Below, piece by piece: positions 21,954 to 34,585 of a DNA stretch of 64,000 nt. Each line of letters begins with the position of its first letter. Position 1 is the first letter of the stretch. The notes below the pieces were generated by a model. It worked only from the letters and a program-made list of their open reading frames with translations. It did not search any database and was not told where the DNA came from. This DNA is from Gymnothorax reevesii (taxonomy: Eukaryota > Chordata > Actinopteri > Anguilliformes > Muraenidae): contig CM056582.1 of assembly GCA_029721435.1 (NCBI GenBank), positions 41,994,611 to 42,058,610 on the forward strand, written 5' to 3'. Both the position numbers and the translations under genes were made by a program.

Positions 21954-22257
21954 GTGGGTTACCAACCCCCACTTTTCCCAGAGGCTGAGAACGATTCTGA
22001 GATTCCCTCAGTTAACCAGTTCATTCGGCGCTGTCGGGCGGTTTGGACTAAGGTCCATTCTGTACTGTTGCGCTCGGGGCGCAAACAAAAATCCTTCGGT
22101 GATAGAAGGCGTCGTTTTGGCCCTGTCTTATCGGGTGGGGCAGAGAGTTTGGCTATCCACCCGGGACCTCCCGTTGAAGGTAGAATCCTGAAAACTGGCA
22201 CCCCGCTATATCGGCCCGTTCAAGATTGTACGGAAGATCAATCCAGTTACGGTCCAG

Positions 22258-22572
22258 TTGAAGCTCCCAAGATCTTTGCGCATACATCCGGCGTTCCACA
22301 TCTCGCGGATTAAGCGGGTTAGCACTAGCGTCCTGGCGCCCGCCGACACGCCTCCGCCGCCACAACGCATGGTTGAGGGCGGGCCGGTTTATACCGTGCG
22401 CCACATTCTGCCCGAGAAGCGCGTAGGTCGCGGGGTCCAGTTCTTAGTTGATTGGGAGGGATATGGTCCCCAGGAGCGGTGCTGGGTCCCTTCGCAGGAT
22501 ATTCTGGATCCCTCACTTATTTCTGATTTTCGTGCGCGGGGTTCCTTGAGGACTTCTGGAGCTGTCCCTTAG
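22258..22572 (+). pseudogene. Chromovirus integrase C-terminus with chromodomain
   Basis: The frame covers the GPF/Y-to-chromodomain end of pol: [15 protein letters not shown], then the chromodomain with [40 protein letters not shown] and a terminal LISDFRAR. In chromoviruses this module tethers integrase to modified histone H3. The aromatic cage positions appear as Y, W and W-type residues. It ends with TAG at 22570, just before a G-rich polypurine tract (22571-22590) and the 3' LTR at 22592. This part alone is intact; the preceding GPF/Y region is frameshifted. Confidence 0.88.
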
Positions 22573-22590
22573 AGGGAGGGGGGGGGGGTC
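22571..22590 (+). promoter_or_regulatory. Polypurine tract for plus-strand priming
   Basis: An AGAGGGAGGG-plus-G run immediately before the 3' LTR start at 22592, the normal place of the RNase H-resistant primer. Confidence 0.8.
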
Positions 22591-22591
22591 C

Positions 22592-23033
22592 TGTCATGGT
22601 TTGGGAGCTTTGTTAGCTCCTTTTGTTACTCTGGTCCGGTACGATATCATTTTGCTCACCGTCGGATTCTTTAGCCAGCTGGTATTGATGGGGGGTGCTG
22701 CTCGGATCCTATTTAAGCTCCTGTCCTTCCTCGTTCGTGTTGCTGGAGTGTCATTTTGCGCTTACGCTTCAGCCGGTAAGGTATTTGAGAAAGTTTGAGT
22801 ATTGGCAGGATTTAGCTGCATAAGAGGTATAGTGTTAGTTAGTAAGGGATTCATTTGGTTTATTTTCCCTTGTATTGTGTTTGAGCTCGCTTTTTGGCTA
22901 CCACGTATGGCGTCAGGTCCGTTGGCAGCGCGAGCCTGGTGATTTCCATTTGTGTTAGCCTCTCAGCACGCTGCTGGATTTTACTTTTATTTCGGCCCAC
23001 TGCTCTTGGCGTCTAAACACCAACGCCATTACA
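22592..23033 (+). repeat. 3' LTR of the chromovirus
   Basis: Begins TGTCATGGTTTGGGAGC and ends CGCCATTACA, colinear with the 5' LTR. Differences by eye include an extra GTTA unit near 22837 and one missing base near 22762. Confidence 0.93.
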
Positions 23034-23580
23034 TCTACTGTCAATTATAGTCATCACAGATCAGAAATATATAGTTCCCTTTGGGTGGATTTACACATAG
23101 ATTCCTCCATCAACTAATTCAGCGCTTCCTTACATCCTCCTATGTGCTTATGTTGATATCTAATCACTCAGCTATTTACTCATCTGCGTAATAGACACTT
23201 ATTGTTCACATCTAATTAAATCTTCCCTGGAGATGATGTATTGATTGATTCATTTCTTATACTATCGCAAAGAGTTCAAACTTTCCACAGTAACGGAAAG
23301 ATATTGATTGAACAAACAGAAGAGTGTCTGCGTGACAGAAAGGTAGGTTGTATAGTCTTTATGTGGCGCACGATTGCACAGCTGAAAATGATGCAATTTC
23401 AAAGAAAAAAAGACTCCATAAACCAGCCCAAAGTATTCAGTTATATTTACGGGATTTAAATGAGGTACAAATATGGTCAATGGGAATTATTCCGAATGAC
23501 ACAAGACTAGAGGGTTCCTTCTCCCCGAGACAGTCGTGTCTCTGGAGGAGAGATTCAAAGAAAAAAGGTTTTTGTTCACC
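23034..23580 (+). repeat. Fragment of the second hAT copy, right of the chromovirus
   Basis: From about 23108 its reverse complement aligns with 3650 down to about 1600 of the first hAT element, skipping 1984-3570: shared landmarks are CAGCGCTTCCTTA, ATGTATTGATTG, GTATTCAGTTA...GGATTTAAATGAG and GTCTCTGGAGGAG. It therefore shows the site without the nested TIR element. Confidence 0.8.
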
Positions 23581-24029
23581 TTGGGCAAGGTTTAAATAAT
23601 GGGTAGCTGCCTCGCTGTTTATTATTCTCGGCAAGATAAGATATACCATAGCCATGATGATCACAGAGCTCGTTTGTCTCTTTGGGTAGTAAGAGTAACC
23701 GTTGGTCTTTGCTCATAATAGCTACAGTATGTTTGTTGTGGTTTGGGCCTTACAGCCCCTCCCCTTTCATGTTCTTCTGCCTATACCTCGATTGGCCACA
23801 GCTGAAACCAATTGAGGTGGAGGTAGTTAGAGAGTATTTAGGGCTGGCAGGTGCCAGTCCTTGTGCTCTGCATTGTTCCTTGGCCACAGCAGGACTGTGT
23901 GTCGGCTTTAGCAGTTCTGTTTCTGTCTTTCATTTAGAACATCAGTTCTTGTTTGATAAGTAGTTTGTTTTTCAGTAAATCAGTTTCTTCACCCCCAGCC
24001 TTGGCACTTGAGTCTCTTTTCTCCTAGGC
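23581..24029. other. Intergenic DNA, possible LTR-like stretch 23734-24025
   Basis: From TGTTGTGGTTTGGGCC near 23731 the sequence looks LTR-like (a GC-rich part, a TATTTAGGGC stretch near 23837, AGTAAATCAG near 23974), but the right end runs into the next MITE and no duplication was found. Confidence 0.3.
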
Positions 24030-24233
24030 CAGGGGTGTCCAATCTTATCCATGAAGGGTGTGGGTGCAGGTCTTTGTTACAGCCCAGGGCTACAGCACCT
24101 GATTCAACCGATTTAAGTGATCATAAGGTTCAAGCAAGACCTTGATAATTAGAAGCACATGTATTAGTGTTGGTCTGTCACAAACACCAGCAACCACACT
24201 GGCCCTTTATGGATAAGATTGGACACCCCTCTG
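24030..24233. mobile_element. hAT-type MITE, 204 bp
   Basis: The left end CAGGGGTGTCCAATCTTATC and the right end (reverse complement CAGAGGGGTGTCCAATCTTA) form inverted repeats over about 30 bp with a small indel. The terminus is typical of short hAT elements. A clean 8-bp duplication was not visible. Confidence 0.65.
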
Positions 24234-24235
24234 CC

Positions 24236-25925
24236 CTACAACGGAAGAAAGGGGTAACTCCTCAGAGTGCAGTTCTGAGAAAAATGAGTTTAAAGTATTT
24301 ATGTTGTCCAGTCAACTGTAATAAACTTAGGATTCTGAAAATTGGTCAAATTCTTGCTTTTGGAAGTAGTAATCTAGCTGTGTAAAAATGTTTAACTCAA
24401 ACCTGATATTTTACTCTTATTTCAGAGTTACCTCTGTCTGTCTGTGCATTGAGGCAAAATATAAGCCTTCCATGCAATGCAAGAAAGAGGTAACTCCCAT
24501 TGGTTTGCGAAATGGTTTCTGATCACTATGAGATCACTCACTGATACTGTACTATAATAATAATAATCTACAAAAAGCTAGTGTATAGCACAATAACATG
24601 TAATATAAAGATCATAAAATGGATTGTAAATGATTGTCTATATGTGTATTAACATGTGAAAATATCTTCACAGCTTGCATACCATTTTGCAGTTTTGGAG
24701 CGAAGTGGAGACGACCGTGTGCATTCAGATGATGAAAGACATGAATATATTGAAATATATCGATGGGCGAAAGCACCGTAACAACGATGTATTTAAGGTG
24801 TGCGAAAAGTGGAGAGAGGCTGGTTTTGTTCTAACTGCAAAGCGCCGACCAAATTCAGCATCGCTGGAAAACTCTGAAGGCGGCATATTCCTAAGCGAAG
24901 AAAATAAAGGCAGTGACTCTTTTTACACCAGTAGTAATCTTACTCCAATTACATATTCTTAGGATCTTCTGTATTTTCACGCACAATGTAGGAAATCAGG
25001 ACTTGGAGCATAGACTGATTTATACAGTCTATGTTTGTACAAAGGCATTAACTATGATGTATCATCTGACGTTCGCTTGCGAACATTACTTATGTTTTCT
25101 AGCAAGTTGCTCAATTTAGCTAACGGGTTAGGTAGACTGTAATTTTAGGTTCAACGTTTGATCGCTAATATTTGTGGAACTGTCAGGTCGTCACTCTGCA
25201 CAATCAATAGTGAGTAGTGATTCGTGTCGTGTAGAAGAGCTGATAGCTGCACGAAGTTCATCCTTGCAAGGAATCCTAGAGTACAAGCTGGCTAAGTTAG
25301 CTGGCTAATAACTAACCCTAACGTTACCTAACTTGAGTAGAGGATATCCTGACTGAAACATAAAGTAAGTAAGCCGGCTAGCCAGTCTAGTAATGATAAC
25401 CACAAGGCACGATGCGAAAGCGGGATGTTTTCAACCCAGTTGAGTAGCAGTGTTTTTTTGGATACAGAAGTTCATAAGAATAGCAAATTACAGTAAGTTC
25501 ACGACTGGCGTAAAAATAGCCACTGCCAAAAAGAAAACAATATCAGCGGCCCTGATCTAGCCAGTTTCATTTATTTCGCGGTCATGGATGAAAACTCAGG
25601 TTGGGTAACTCAGGGTGTGTACAGTAGAGCTTATTGATGTACTTTCTGCAATGATAAAAAGCGGTATCTCAAGTGCGCCAACTAGCCCGTTGTACGGGTA
25701 GGGCGTGTTGTGCATTCTATACACAGAAAGAACAAGGTTGGTGTTCTCTTGTTGTATCACCGCAGTTTTTGGGAGTTACCGTGAAAACAACCCACAAATA
25801 TATCCTAAATAAGATAAGGTTGAGTCAAGATATTTATCCACATGATGTAGCAGACCTTTAATGTCCCAAAAATGACAAAATCTCATTTTTGACAAAAAAT
25901 GAGTTACCCCCTTCTTTCGTTGTAC
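24236..25925 (+). mobile_element. TIR element with a Myb/SANT-like reading frame
   Basis: The left end (TACAACGGAAGAAAGGGGTA) and the right end (reverse complement TACAACGAAAGAAGGGGGTA) are inverted over about 26 bp. A related internal repeat, AAGAAAGAGGTAACTCCC, is at 24482-24499. The interior carries one DNA-binding-domain exon and no transposase that I recognise. Confidence 0.6.
24675..24910 (+). pseudogene. Myb/SANT-like (trihelix) DNA-binding domain remnant
   Basis: The frame begins at 24675 and contains FWSEVETTVCIQMMKDMNIL, a typical first helix with the conserved Trp-Ser-x-x-Glu-Thr start, then IDGRKHRNNDVFKVCEKWRE for the second helix. The third helix (ADQIQHRWKTLKAAY) is readable in the neighbouring frame from about 24850, so one indel separates them. 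Such domains serve as the DNA-binding partner in Harbinger-type and other animal transposons, and in domesticated regulators. With no transposase nearby, its parent superfamily is uncertain. Upstream TTTCAG-like acceptor text near 24667-24673 would fit an exon start. Confidence 0.6.
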
Positions 25926-27540
25926 GGCAGCCCTGTCCAAGGCCCATGGTCCTGCATCCGGCGGGGAGAAATCCATGACAATGTTGGAGCATTTTTGGTT
26001 TTATTTCCAGGAGTGGAATGTCTGCTCTGTTAAAATATAAAGTATATTTCATATATTACTGAGTTGGTTAGATATACTTGTTCCTTATAAGTTGTGGAAA
26101 GTGTTTATATAAGGTTGGGAGCTCAGAAGTGGTAACTGCTAGCTTTTCATTGCAGGGTGAGTGTTCTGATCACAAAATAATCAATTCCTTTTATGAATAT
26201 GTGTGCTGACTTGTGGGATTCTAAAGAAAAATGGACAAAATTCTGAACTTCATCATGGAGAAAAGGCATATGTATTGTGTTTGGGAAGTTACTGGTGACT
26301 ATTGGTTTCCGACTGCTCATATTTTGATAAACTCATGCAGAATTTAACCAGAAAATCATAAATTCACATTGAATTTCCTGCGTCAAAAGTTTATTTGTGT
26401 TAAATATATGATTATTTTGTGATTTGACAGTGCAGCATTTTCAGGGCTATTAGAGTTTGGGGAGCCACCTGGAGAGCTGACTTATTTGGCCCAATGTGTG
26501 GTCAAAGAGTTTATGATCTCAGAAATGTATTGTTTTAACCTTCAGCCATTTTTCAATTCTCAGTATTATGTTTTTTTTTACAAGTTTATTGCTGAATTTT
26601 CATCAAGATTTCTGATGTTAGCAGCCCTTTTTCTATTCCAAAATCATGAAAATAATCTGAAATACAATGTCAATCTAAACGCTTCAAGTGTCTTGATTCA
26701 GTCGAGCCATTTCGTTCCTTTCTGTTAAGCTGCAATCTTGACATATGAAGCTCTGCGCAAAGGGGTTAAATGTTCAAAAGTGAATTTTAAGTAGAGTTTG
26801 CATGTTCTCCCTTTGTTCTTGGAGCCCAAAAATATGCATTCTTGGTGAACTGGTAAGAATGTGTGAGTTAATGGTGCACAAACCCTAAAAACATGCACAG
26901 GTGATTCAACAGATAAGCTCATAAGCAGTCCATGAAACTGCATGATAATAAGTGATCATTTGAATAACCTGTGCTGGAGCAAGGAGAGATCTAAAAAATT
27001 TAGGACGAATGGTACTCCAGGAGAGGTTTGGGAGGCAGTGGTCTACTATCAAAAATGTTAAAACATTATATGGAATGGAAATAAGTATTTTCACTTTTAA
27101 AAATTGCGTTAAGAATGGAAATATTCCTTGTTTGTCATTTGAGTAGAAAAATAAACTTCACATTCAGCTCATTCGGGAGCCTCCTTAAAACTTAGGTCCC
27201 TGATTTACCTTTCCCCCAAATTCAGCTCTGGACACGTACACTGTAGCTAAGCTGAAGAAAAGTCATTTTGCCCAAAATTTAATTCATTTTACAAATAGCT
27301 ACTCTTATTCATTGTGAAAATCAGTTCATCGGTTTGTTTTTTTTTTTTTAACATGATTAATTAATCACTCAGTCATAAAATACGGAACAAATGGCATTCC
27401 TAGTAAGGATGACAGGAATCAAATTGGCCAGTTTTTTTTTTGTTTGCAATAAAGTTTCTAAACTTCATTTTTAGACATCCAATAATATTTTAACTTGGGA
27501 AAATAGCATGAAAGGTCTCCTTTAACTGAGGCAAATGAGG
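25926..27540. other. Intergenic AT-rich DNA, nothing recognised
   Basis: Frames are short and not assignable. Poly-T runs occur near 27337 and 27432. Confidence 0.5.
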
Positions 27541-27544
27541 CCTG

Positions 27545-27865
27545 CAGCTTTTTTTATGTTAGTCAGAGTACTTTTGCGACCACCAGGACGAGTATTCGAG
27601 GTGCTCTTGGAGGGACTTTGGTGAGCCTCCCAAGCTTGTGGAGGTTCACCGTTTTCTCCAATTGTTGATGGTGGTTCTCAACATGGTTTGCGAGGGTCAT
27701 TGAGCCTTAAAAATGGCTTTGTGACCGTTTCCAGACTGATAAGCATGAAGAACTTTATTCCTCATCTATTCCTGGATTTCTTAAGATAGCGGCATCACGT
27801 GATGCTTTCTGTTTACTTCACATTGCCAGACCAGTTCTGTTTTAGTGATGTTTAGAGTCAACACG
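27545..27865 (-). pseudogene. Tc1 transposase N-terminal fragment
   Basis: Minus-strand frames give a helix-turn-helix region of the fish Tc1 type, with IKFFMLISLETVTK in one frame and HAYQSGNG-YKAI-type text in another, followed by LNDPRKP and a stretch matching the NLPRSGRPTK linker in degraded form (VNLHKLGRLTKVPPRAPR). The rest of the transposase and both ends are missing. It has several frameshifts and is a short relic. Confidence 0.55.
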
Positions 27866-28500
27866 GCTGGCAGTAATCATGTCTGGGTGTGTTCAGTGAA
27901 ATTGAACCCTATTATTTATTTATTTTTTTTAATTAATATAATCAACTAAGGAGACAATTGCTTAATCACATAGGGCCATCTAGGTTTAGATAGCTATTTT
28001 CCTTCAATAAATAAAATCATAATTTAACAAGAAACGGCCGCGTTTGAACACCCTTGGCCTGACTTATGAAGTGTCCCAGAACAATTACACAATAACCAAA
28101 GTAGAATTCCACAGAACATACATTTACAAATACAGAAATGCCCAAAGTCCCACAAAAATTTTGGAAAATTCTAATTTTTTGTCACTAATCTAGAGCCCCG
28201 CATATATATGATTGTTCCCCCGGGTATAAACCCCCTAGCTCAAATGCTTCATCAAAATCAGTCCACGACAAAGTTTTTTCAAAAACGCGAAAAATGCCAT
28301 TTTTCCCCCAAAAAATGGTCCGATATGAAAAGTTCTTTCCTGGCCTGGATTCCCTACATTACTGCGAATGTTTTGGCATGGGTAACTAGTTTATTGATGC
28401 TGACTTTAGAGGTGCACACACGGGCAGACAGACAGACAGATGACGGACTGATGACAATACCCTTCGAGTAAAAACTACACTTAGTGTTTTCTTGGGTGAT
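27866..28500 (+). repeat. Dispersed repeat with a GACA microsatellite
   Basis: From about 28020 the stretch resembles a recurring fish repeat: GTTCCCCCGGGTATAAACCC (28211-28230), a TCAAAATCAGTCCACGAC part, and a (GACA)n tract at about 28423-28440 ending before 28500. Ends are not defined. No gene. Confidence 0.4.
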
Positions 28501-30914
28501 CTTTGTCTTACATTTCAGTTAGTTTGATTTTAGACATTTTGTCACAGCTGCACAATCACCCAATCTTCCAGTCGCTGTCCACAGCCCTGAAGTCGACACG
28601 ATTGTGTCTTCAGTTACAGTCCCAGCCTCTGTCCACAGTCTGAAGCACATTCCCAGCAGTGTGGGAGAATGGGAGGGGGAAAGATGGAGCATCTTTGTTG
28701 ATTAGCCATGTGTGGAAGTGTGAGATTAGCATCCTGCACTCATTCTTCCCTCTGTTTTGGAGCTCTTGCTCAAGTCAGTTTGTTCTATGTTATTAGATTC
28801 TAGTCTGTTATTTATTATTTCTGACTCCAGTTTGCATAGTTTATTCTGACTAGCTGAAGCTTCCCTGAAAGAGGTTTTTGTGTTGTAGTTTTTCCTGAAT
28901 AGTGAACCTTATTGTTCCTGCTGTGTGCTGTATTTTTTGTTTCACTTTGCTCCCTCCGTCATAACATAACAACATAATATATGACTTTTATGTGCGAAAA
29001 TATTATCAGAGGCATTATTGAGGACCTAAGATCCTTTCAGTCCACCAAAAATGGACTAGGGACAAGGACATTTGGAAGCATCGGCCCAATGAATTAAGTC
29101 ATTTCATTTTTCCATTCTTTTTTGGCAGCTAAAAATTTGTGGTGAATTAAGCTTGTTTCTGGGAAATGACTGGGTTGTGGGTTACAGTGAAGAATCTCTC
29201 AGATCATTATAATTAGTGACCAAATAATGATTCATATCCTCATTGGAGAAAACGGCAACAAAACTGTCATCCTACCACCAGCATGGGAGTTCTAGTTAGC
29301 ATTAGACAGAAAATGAAATGCTCCGTGATGATAGGAGCTGGCTGCAGTAATTTTGTCTCTCACTTCACCATGTACTGAAGTGATAACAAAAACATGGCAT
29401 GCATTAGGATCTTCCAATTAGCTGGAAAAGGTCCTTGCATTATTTGAATACCACATGATCTGTGGATGACACAAATAAAGGTCTTTTATAAATAAATAAA
29501 TCTGTGAACTTTGAGAGGCGGTCAGGTTTGGTGCTGAGGACAGAGATATCACATGGATTGTGGTGTTGAGCGATAGGGAGCTTTTCCTCTCATCCTGCTC
29601 AGTGTAGACCGGCAGAAAATCTGCAGAGTATTACGATTATACGCCACTCTCACTGCATTAAGTCAAAGTTTGCTTTTTCCTCTGTAAAACATTGTGATAA
29701 CAGACTGGGGATGTTTAAAGTTCTGTAGCTTGGCGCGGTACGCGCTTGTCTGGACCTCCATGGCAGCTGGAGAGATGAGATATGATGGTCTAGAGTTTCT
29801 GTGCTATGCTGTGCCAACAGAAAAAGTTAAAATTATTTCAACTCAGTCATTGATGAAATCTATTCACTTACAAGAAATTGGATGGACTTAATCAGGTCCA
29901 TGACAAATGAAGAAAATATTACTGTTTTTTAGGCAGTATTGGAAAAGGCATGCTGATTTCAGTTTTTCATTTGAAAAAAAGGTTTTGTTAATTTGTCTCA
30001 GTTTTTGGGGGAGACTGAAAACTCCCACTTTCAATCCTGAAACTGCAATGGACCTGTTAGACTGAATAACTTTTTCAAGGCTATTAACTCAAAGCACAGC
30101 AGCAAAGCCCGGAGACCTGATGGGTTTCCCACTGAGTTTTTAATTCCACTTTATTCCACTCAAAATTAGCCCCTTACTCTTAGCCATGTATAATGAATAA
30201 CTTCAGTGTAATTTGCTGCCACCTACACTAACACAGTGCTATTTCTAAAAATGAGGAAAGGCTCCACTTTCTGTGGTTCCTTTTTAACCCCTTTTCGTCT
30301 TGTGGATATAGAGATGTCTAAAAAGGTGACAGCATGAAGCCTACAAGTAGCATCGCCAGATATTATCTCAGAGGAACAAACCAGGTTGTTTTTAATATTC
30401 ATGAAATATATAACGTGGATGTTTCTAAACAGTTCTCCAGTTGCCCTGTGATGGAAATTTCTGTGAATGCAATGAATGGAATTGGATTGTCAATTAGCTC
30501 TTCTAACTTAATCTGGCTTCGGGGACAAATTCTGGTCTTGTCTCCATATCCCAAGGCATTTCTGTGAGCTGGTCCCTGTGTTATCTCTTGTGTCACATGC
30601 TTTTTGCAGTCATCGCCGAGCACCCTTCAGTTACTCTGTGGGCATTGCCTCCTTTTCAGGGTGTAACCCAAAATTGAGAGGAATACAGGCTGTTTTTATA
30701 CGTGGACAGTTTATTATGTAAACCCTGCAATTTGTTTATCATCCATCATAACTGTTCTGAGGAATTTTGACTTTTTCTGAGTTATAAGCTCTACCCCATC
30801 AGTCTCGCAGCAGCATGGCTCCAGCATTCAGTCCTGCTTTTTCCATTTTCTGGTCTGACACCAGTACACTGGGAGGGTGGAGGGGGCAGGACAGCGCACA
30901 CGAAACTGACTTTC
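28501..30914. other. Intergenic DNA, nothing firm
   Basis: A possible LTR-like piece runs from TGTCACAGCTGC at 28540 to about 28976, but without supporting duplications. The plus-strand frames at 29694 and 30334 show no domain. Confidence 0.4.
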
Positions 30915-32443
30915 AAATCACACCAGCCAGTATTTCAATCACTATAGAACAGAGATAACACAGCAAATGTTGGAACTGAGAAATTTAACAATCTTATCCG
31001 CAAAATTAGCTCATTTCAAATTTGATGGCTGCTACAGGTCTCAAAAAAGTTGGGACAGGAGCCTGTTCACCATGGTGTACCATCCCCTTTCTTTTTTAAC
31101 ACAGACTGGAGGCGTCTGGGCATTGAGGAGACACGTTTCTTGAATTTAGCCATTGAAATTTGATCCCACTCTTTTATAATACAGGATTCTAGCTGCTGGA
31201 GAGTTTTGGGTCTCCTTTTACGGACTTTTTGTTTAATTATGCATCAAATGTTCTCAATCGGTGAACGGTCAGGACTGCAGACAGGCCACTTCAGCACACG
31301 GACTCTTCTACTACAAAGTAATGCTGTTGTAATAGCTGCAGTATGTGGTTTTGCATTGTCCTGCTGAAATGCACAAGGCCTTCCCTGGAATAGATGTCGT
31401 CTGCAGGGGAACATATGTTGCTCTAAAACCTTTATATACCTTTCAGCATTCATGCTGCTTTTTAAAACATGCAAGTGTCCCACACCATATGCACTAATGT
31501 ATCCCCATACCATCAGAGATGTTGGCTTTTGAACTGAACGCTGATAACAGGAGGGGTGGTCTTTCTCCTCTTTAGCCTGAAGGACACAACGCCCATGATT
31601 TCTAACAAGAACGTCAAATTTGGACTTGTCTGACCACAGGACACTTTGCTACAGTCCATTTTAAATGAGCCTTGGCCCACAGAACATGGCAGGGCTTCTG
31701 GATCATGCTCAACAATGGCTTCCTTTTTGCATGACAGAGTTTTAGGTGGCATCTGTGGATGGCATGGCGGACTATGTTTACAGACAGTGGTTTCTTGAAG
31801 TATTCCTGGGCCCATTTAGTAATGTCAATGACGATGGCAATCATGCCGGTGAGTGATGCAGTGGCGTCTGAGGGCCCGAAGGTCACGGGCATCCAGGAAA
31901 GGTCTTAGACCTTGTCCCTTGTTCACAGAGATTTTTCCAGTTTCTCTGAATCTTTTGATGTTATGCACTGTCGATGATGAGACCTTTAAAGCCTTAGCAA
32001 TTTGACGTTGAAGAACATTGCTTTTAAAGTATTCCAATTTTTTTTTTTTTTACGCAAGCCTTCACAGGTTGGAGAGCCTCTGGCCATCTTTACTTCTGAA
32101 AGACTTAGCCTCTCTAAGGACATCCCTTTTATAGCCAATTATGTTACACACTTGATGCCAGTTAACCTGAACTGGCTAGCTAAATGTTCTTTCAGCAGAT
32201 TCTCTGATATGTTAATTCCTTTTTAGCCCTTTTGCGCCTGTGTCCCAAATTTTTTGAGACCTGTTGCAGCAAGAAAATTTGAAAAAAAGCACTTTTTTTG
32301 TGGATAAAAATGTGAAATGTCTCAGTTTCAAGATTTGAAACGTTATCTGTGCTCTGTTGTAAATAACATTGTCTCATGTGATCTGAAAGTGATCTGATTT
32401 TATTCAAAATTTACACTTCTTCCCTACTATTTCGGAATTGGGG
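30915..32443 (-). mobile_element. Tc1-like element, second copy of the family
   Basis: The right end reads CGGAATTGGGGT followed by AG, with TA at 32444-32445; its reverse complement ACCCCAATTCCGAAATAGT is the known terminus of a common fish Tc1 family. The left end shares AAATCACACCAGCCAGTATTT with the copy at 16213. The transposase runs on the minus strand from 32087. Confidence 0.85.
31130..32087 (-). pseudogene. Tc1-like transposase, frameshifted
   Basis: Starts at ATG 32087 (MARGSPTCEGLRK), but a poly-A run shifts frame early. The helix-turn-helix follows with LQRQIAKALKVSSSTVHNI, then [47 protein letters not shown] (before the first catalytic Asp), [31 protein letters not shown] (second Asp) and [11 protein letters not shown] (third position, Glu, as in DDE). 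The order is complete but spread over three frames, so it is dead. It is better preserved than the copy at 16.4-17.3 kb. Confidence 0.88.
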
Positions 32444-32449
32444 TAGTAA

Positions 32450-33670
32450 TTACACATACATAAAATATACTATCTATGGCTGCAAAGCTTTTTCTTATCA
32501 AGAGCCAGTTATGTCTTCAAATACAAAAGTTTTTTACACACGCACAAAATATTTCTGCAGATACAGAACTTTTTTTACGAGAACAAAATATTTATTATTT
32601 ATGACCCTCATTTGATTCCATATAAGGCCTTTTTCAGACTGTCAGCTGAAACTCTTTTTTCTTACCATATCTAAATTGTGTCCACATCATATCCGCATCA
32701 ATTCAATGTCCGGACAGCAAAAATCCGAATGAAAGGTGATTTTTGGACAGTGGATCTGAGCCACTTTTGAAGGTGACTGAAATGCGATTCCAATTAGATT
32801 TCTACAGTCTCAGTCAGGAAGCTCTGGCCACTCAAACTGGATTTCAAACTGTCATTTGTGTCAGTTTCAACAGGACTCACAAACTGTAAAGCAAAATCCA
32901 AAGTCCAAAAACAACAGTGTGAATCAAATGGTGGAGAACTGCCACTCGTAGCTTTTTTTGGTTTTACGCTTCCGCATCGAAAAGGGTGTCACCAGCATAT
33001 ATAAACATGCCAAAGTCATTACCACAGTGACCCACACAGATAATGCTGTGATTTCTGTACACAAATACTGTTACGGTTTTCTTCAACATATTGAGGTTCC
33101 CCCATCCTCAAGCAATTGGAGAGAGACAGAATCTGAAAAAGAAAATTAGGCTTTATTGTGCCATGTTGATAAATGTAAAGCCGAGTTCCTCCTGCGCAAG
33201 AAAAACTCAACCCCCGGAAGAACTGCCCTTCCCGCCGTTTACAGGTCGGTTATATATCTCCCATTCTCGCACTACCATTGGACAGGCAACCTGAAATCTC
33301 TTACCTCCTCCTTCAGGAATTCAGAGACGCATGCGCATAACAGTGGACAGCCACACCCAGCAAGAGATAAACAGAGACACGCAGAGACAGAATACAGCCA
33401 GATGAAAAAGAAAAAGATACTGGTGGATGAATTCGATGCATATCAAATTATTACAAATAATTCAATTGATTAAGTTTTCAGTAGCAACTAATGATTTTGC
33501 TGAACAAATATTGATCAAAGTTACAGAAGCGCGCTGCTTGTGTGTGAGCTGCTCATCCACGTGTGAACTGAATTGCTTGTATATGTGTGTCTATCTGTGT
33601 GTGAACTGCTTGTATGTATATTTGTCTGTGTGTTTGCCCCGCAGTATATGAACTACTTGTATGTATGTGT

Positions 33671-33704
<34 letters not shown>

Positions 33705-34577
33705 CTTTCTGCTCCCCACATAATATGGTTATTGATTATTAGTATGAGCAATGAATGATAATGATAAAAAATATACAAATATTGGTGAATATAATGAATA
33801 ATGCTGAAATAAAATCTTCAACAATACATGATCTGATTGCTAGCAAATAACAGTAAGGCTAGTCTATCTTAAGGATCTGATTAGATAAACATATTTAATT
33901 TGCCTGCTGTCTGTACAAAGCCTGTGTGGGTTGAAGCTGCACCTGCCATCGATGAATTAACCAGGACTCTAATTTCTGTATTTCACTCTTATAAAATGTA
34001 GATGATAAATAGTATTTTAAACCATTGAAATTTTCGTGCCTTTCTTTTTGTTTTTATATTATGCTGAGGCCATAAAATGTAGAATTTCCCTTTCATTGTG
34101 TAGAGCCTTTTTTTGCTCGTACACAACATGCTATTTCAACAGATTTCCTCAAAGGCTTGAAGTGAGAATCCTGAATTGAAAAGGGTTCTTTCCATCTTTT
34201 ATCTTTTTGTTGAGTTACAGGAGTATGTCAACTGACCTTACCCCGCTTCAATTCTATCACACCTTCGATTTATACTCACAAGTCACAGTTTCCACAGTTT
34301 CTTTCCACAGTTTCCCATCTTGATACTTTAGGGGAGGGAGTTAATATTTTTGTGCAATCTAGGCAAGACTGCGCGAAAAATTAGCAATTATGCTGCATTA
34401 TACCCGCAAGCAGGGAATCTATTTAATGCACTGAATATTCATATGCATTACACCTATTGTAAAAAAAAACTGCACAAAGCTTTGTAATTCACACTGGTTA
34501 TGTGTGTGTCTTAAATGTCTAAAATGTAAAAACCACATATATGACCTCTGTAGCTTAGTGGTAAACCTCTCAAAATA
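32450..34577. other. Intergenic DNA with a GT microsatellite
   Basis: A (TG)n tract is at 33661-33704. No coding frame is convincing; the frame at 33573-33758 is a by-product of the microsatellite. Confidence 0.6.
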
Positions 34578-34585
34578 TGCGTGGC

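Larger units (their letters stand above)
17692..23033 (+). mobile_element. Ty3-type chromovirus LTR retrotransposon with both LTRs
   Basis: LTRs at 17692-18130 and 22592-23033 flank gag, protease, reverse transcriptase, RNase H, integrase and a chromodomain in that order, the standard Ty3 order. Flanking 5-mers TTTAC (17687-17691) and TCTAC (23034-23038) are a probable decayed target duplication. LTR mismatch by eye is about 20 in 440. The element is coding-dead: many stops and frameshifts. Confidence 0.93.

Noticed and set aside
33573..33758. Cys/Val-rich frame
   Set aside because: It is the translation of the GT microsatellite and nearby TG-rich DNA.
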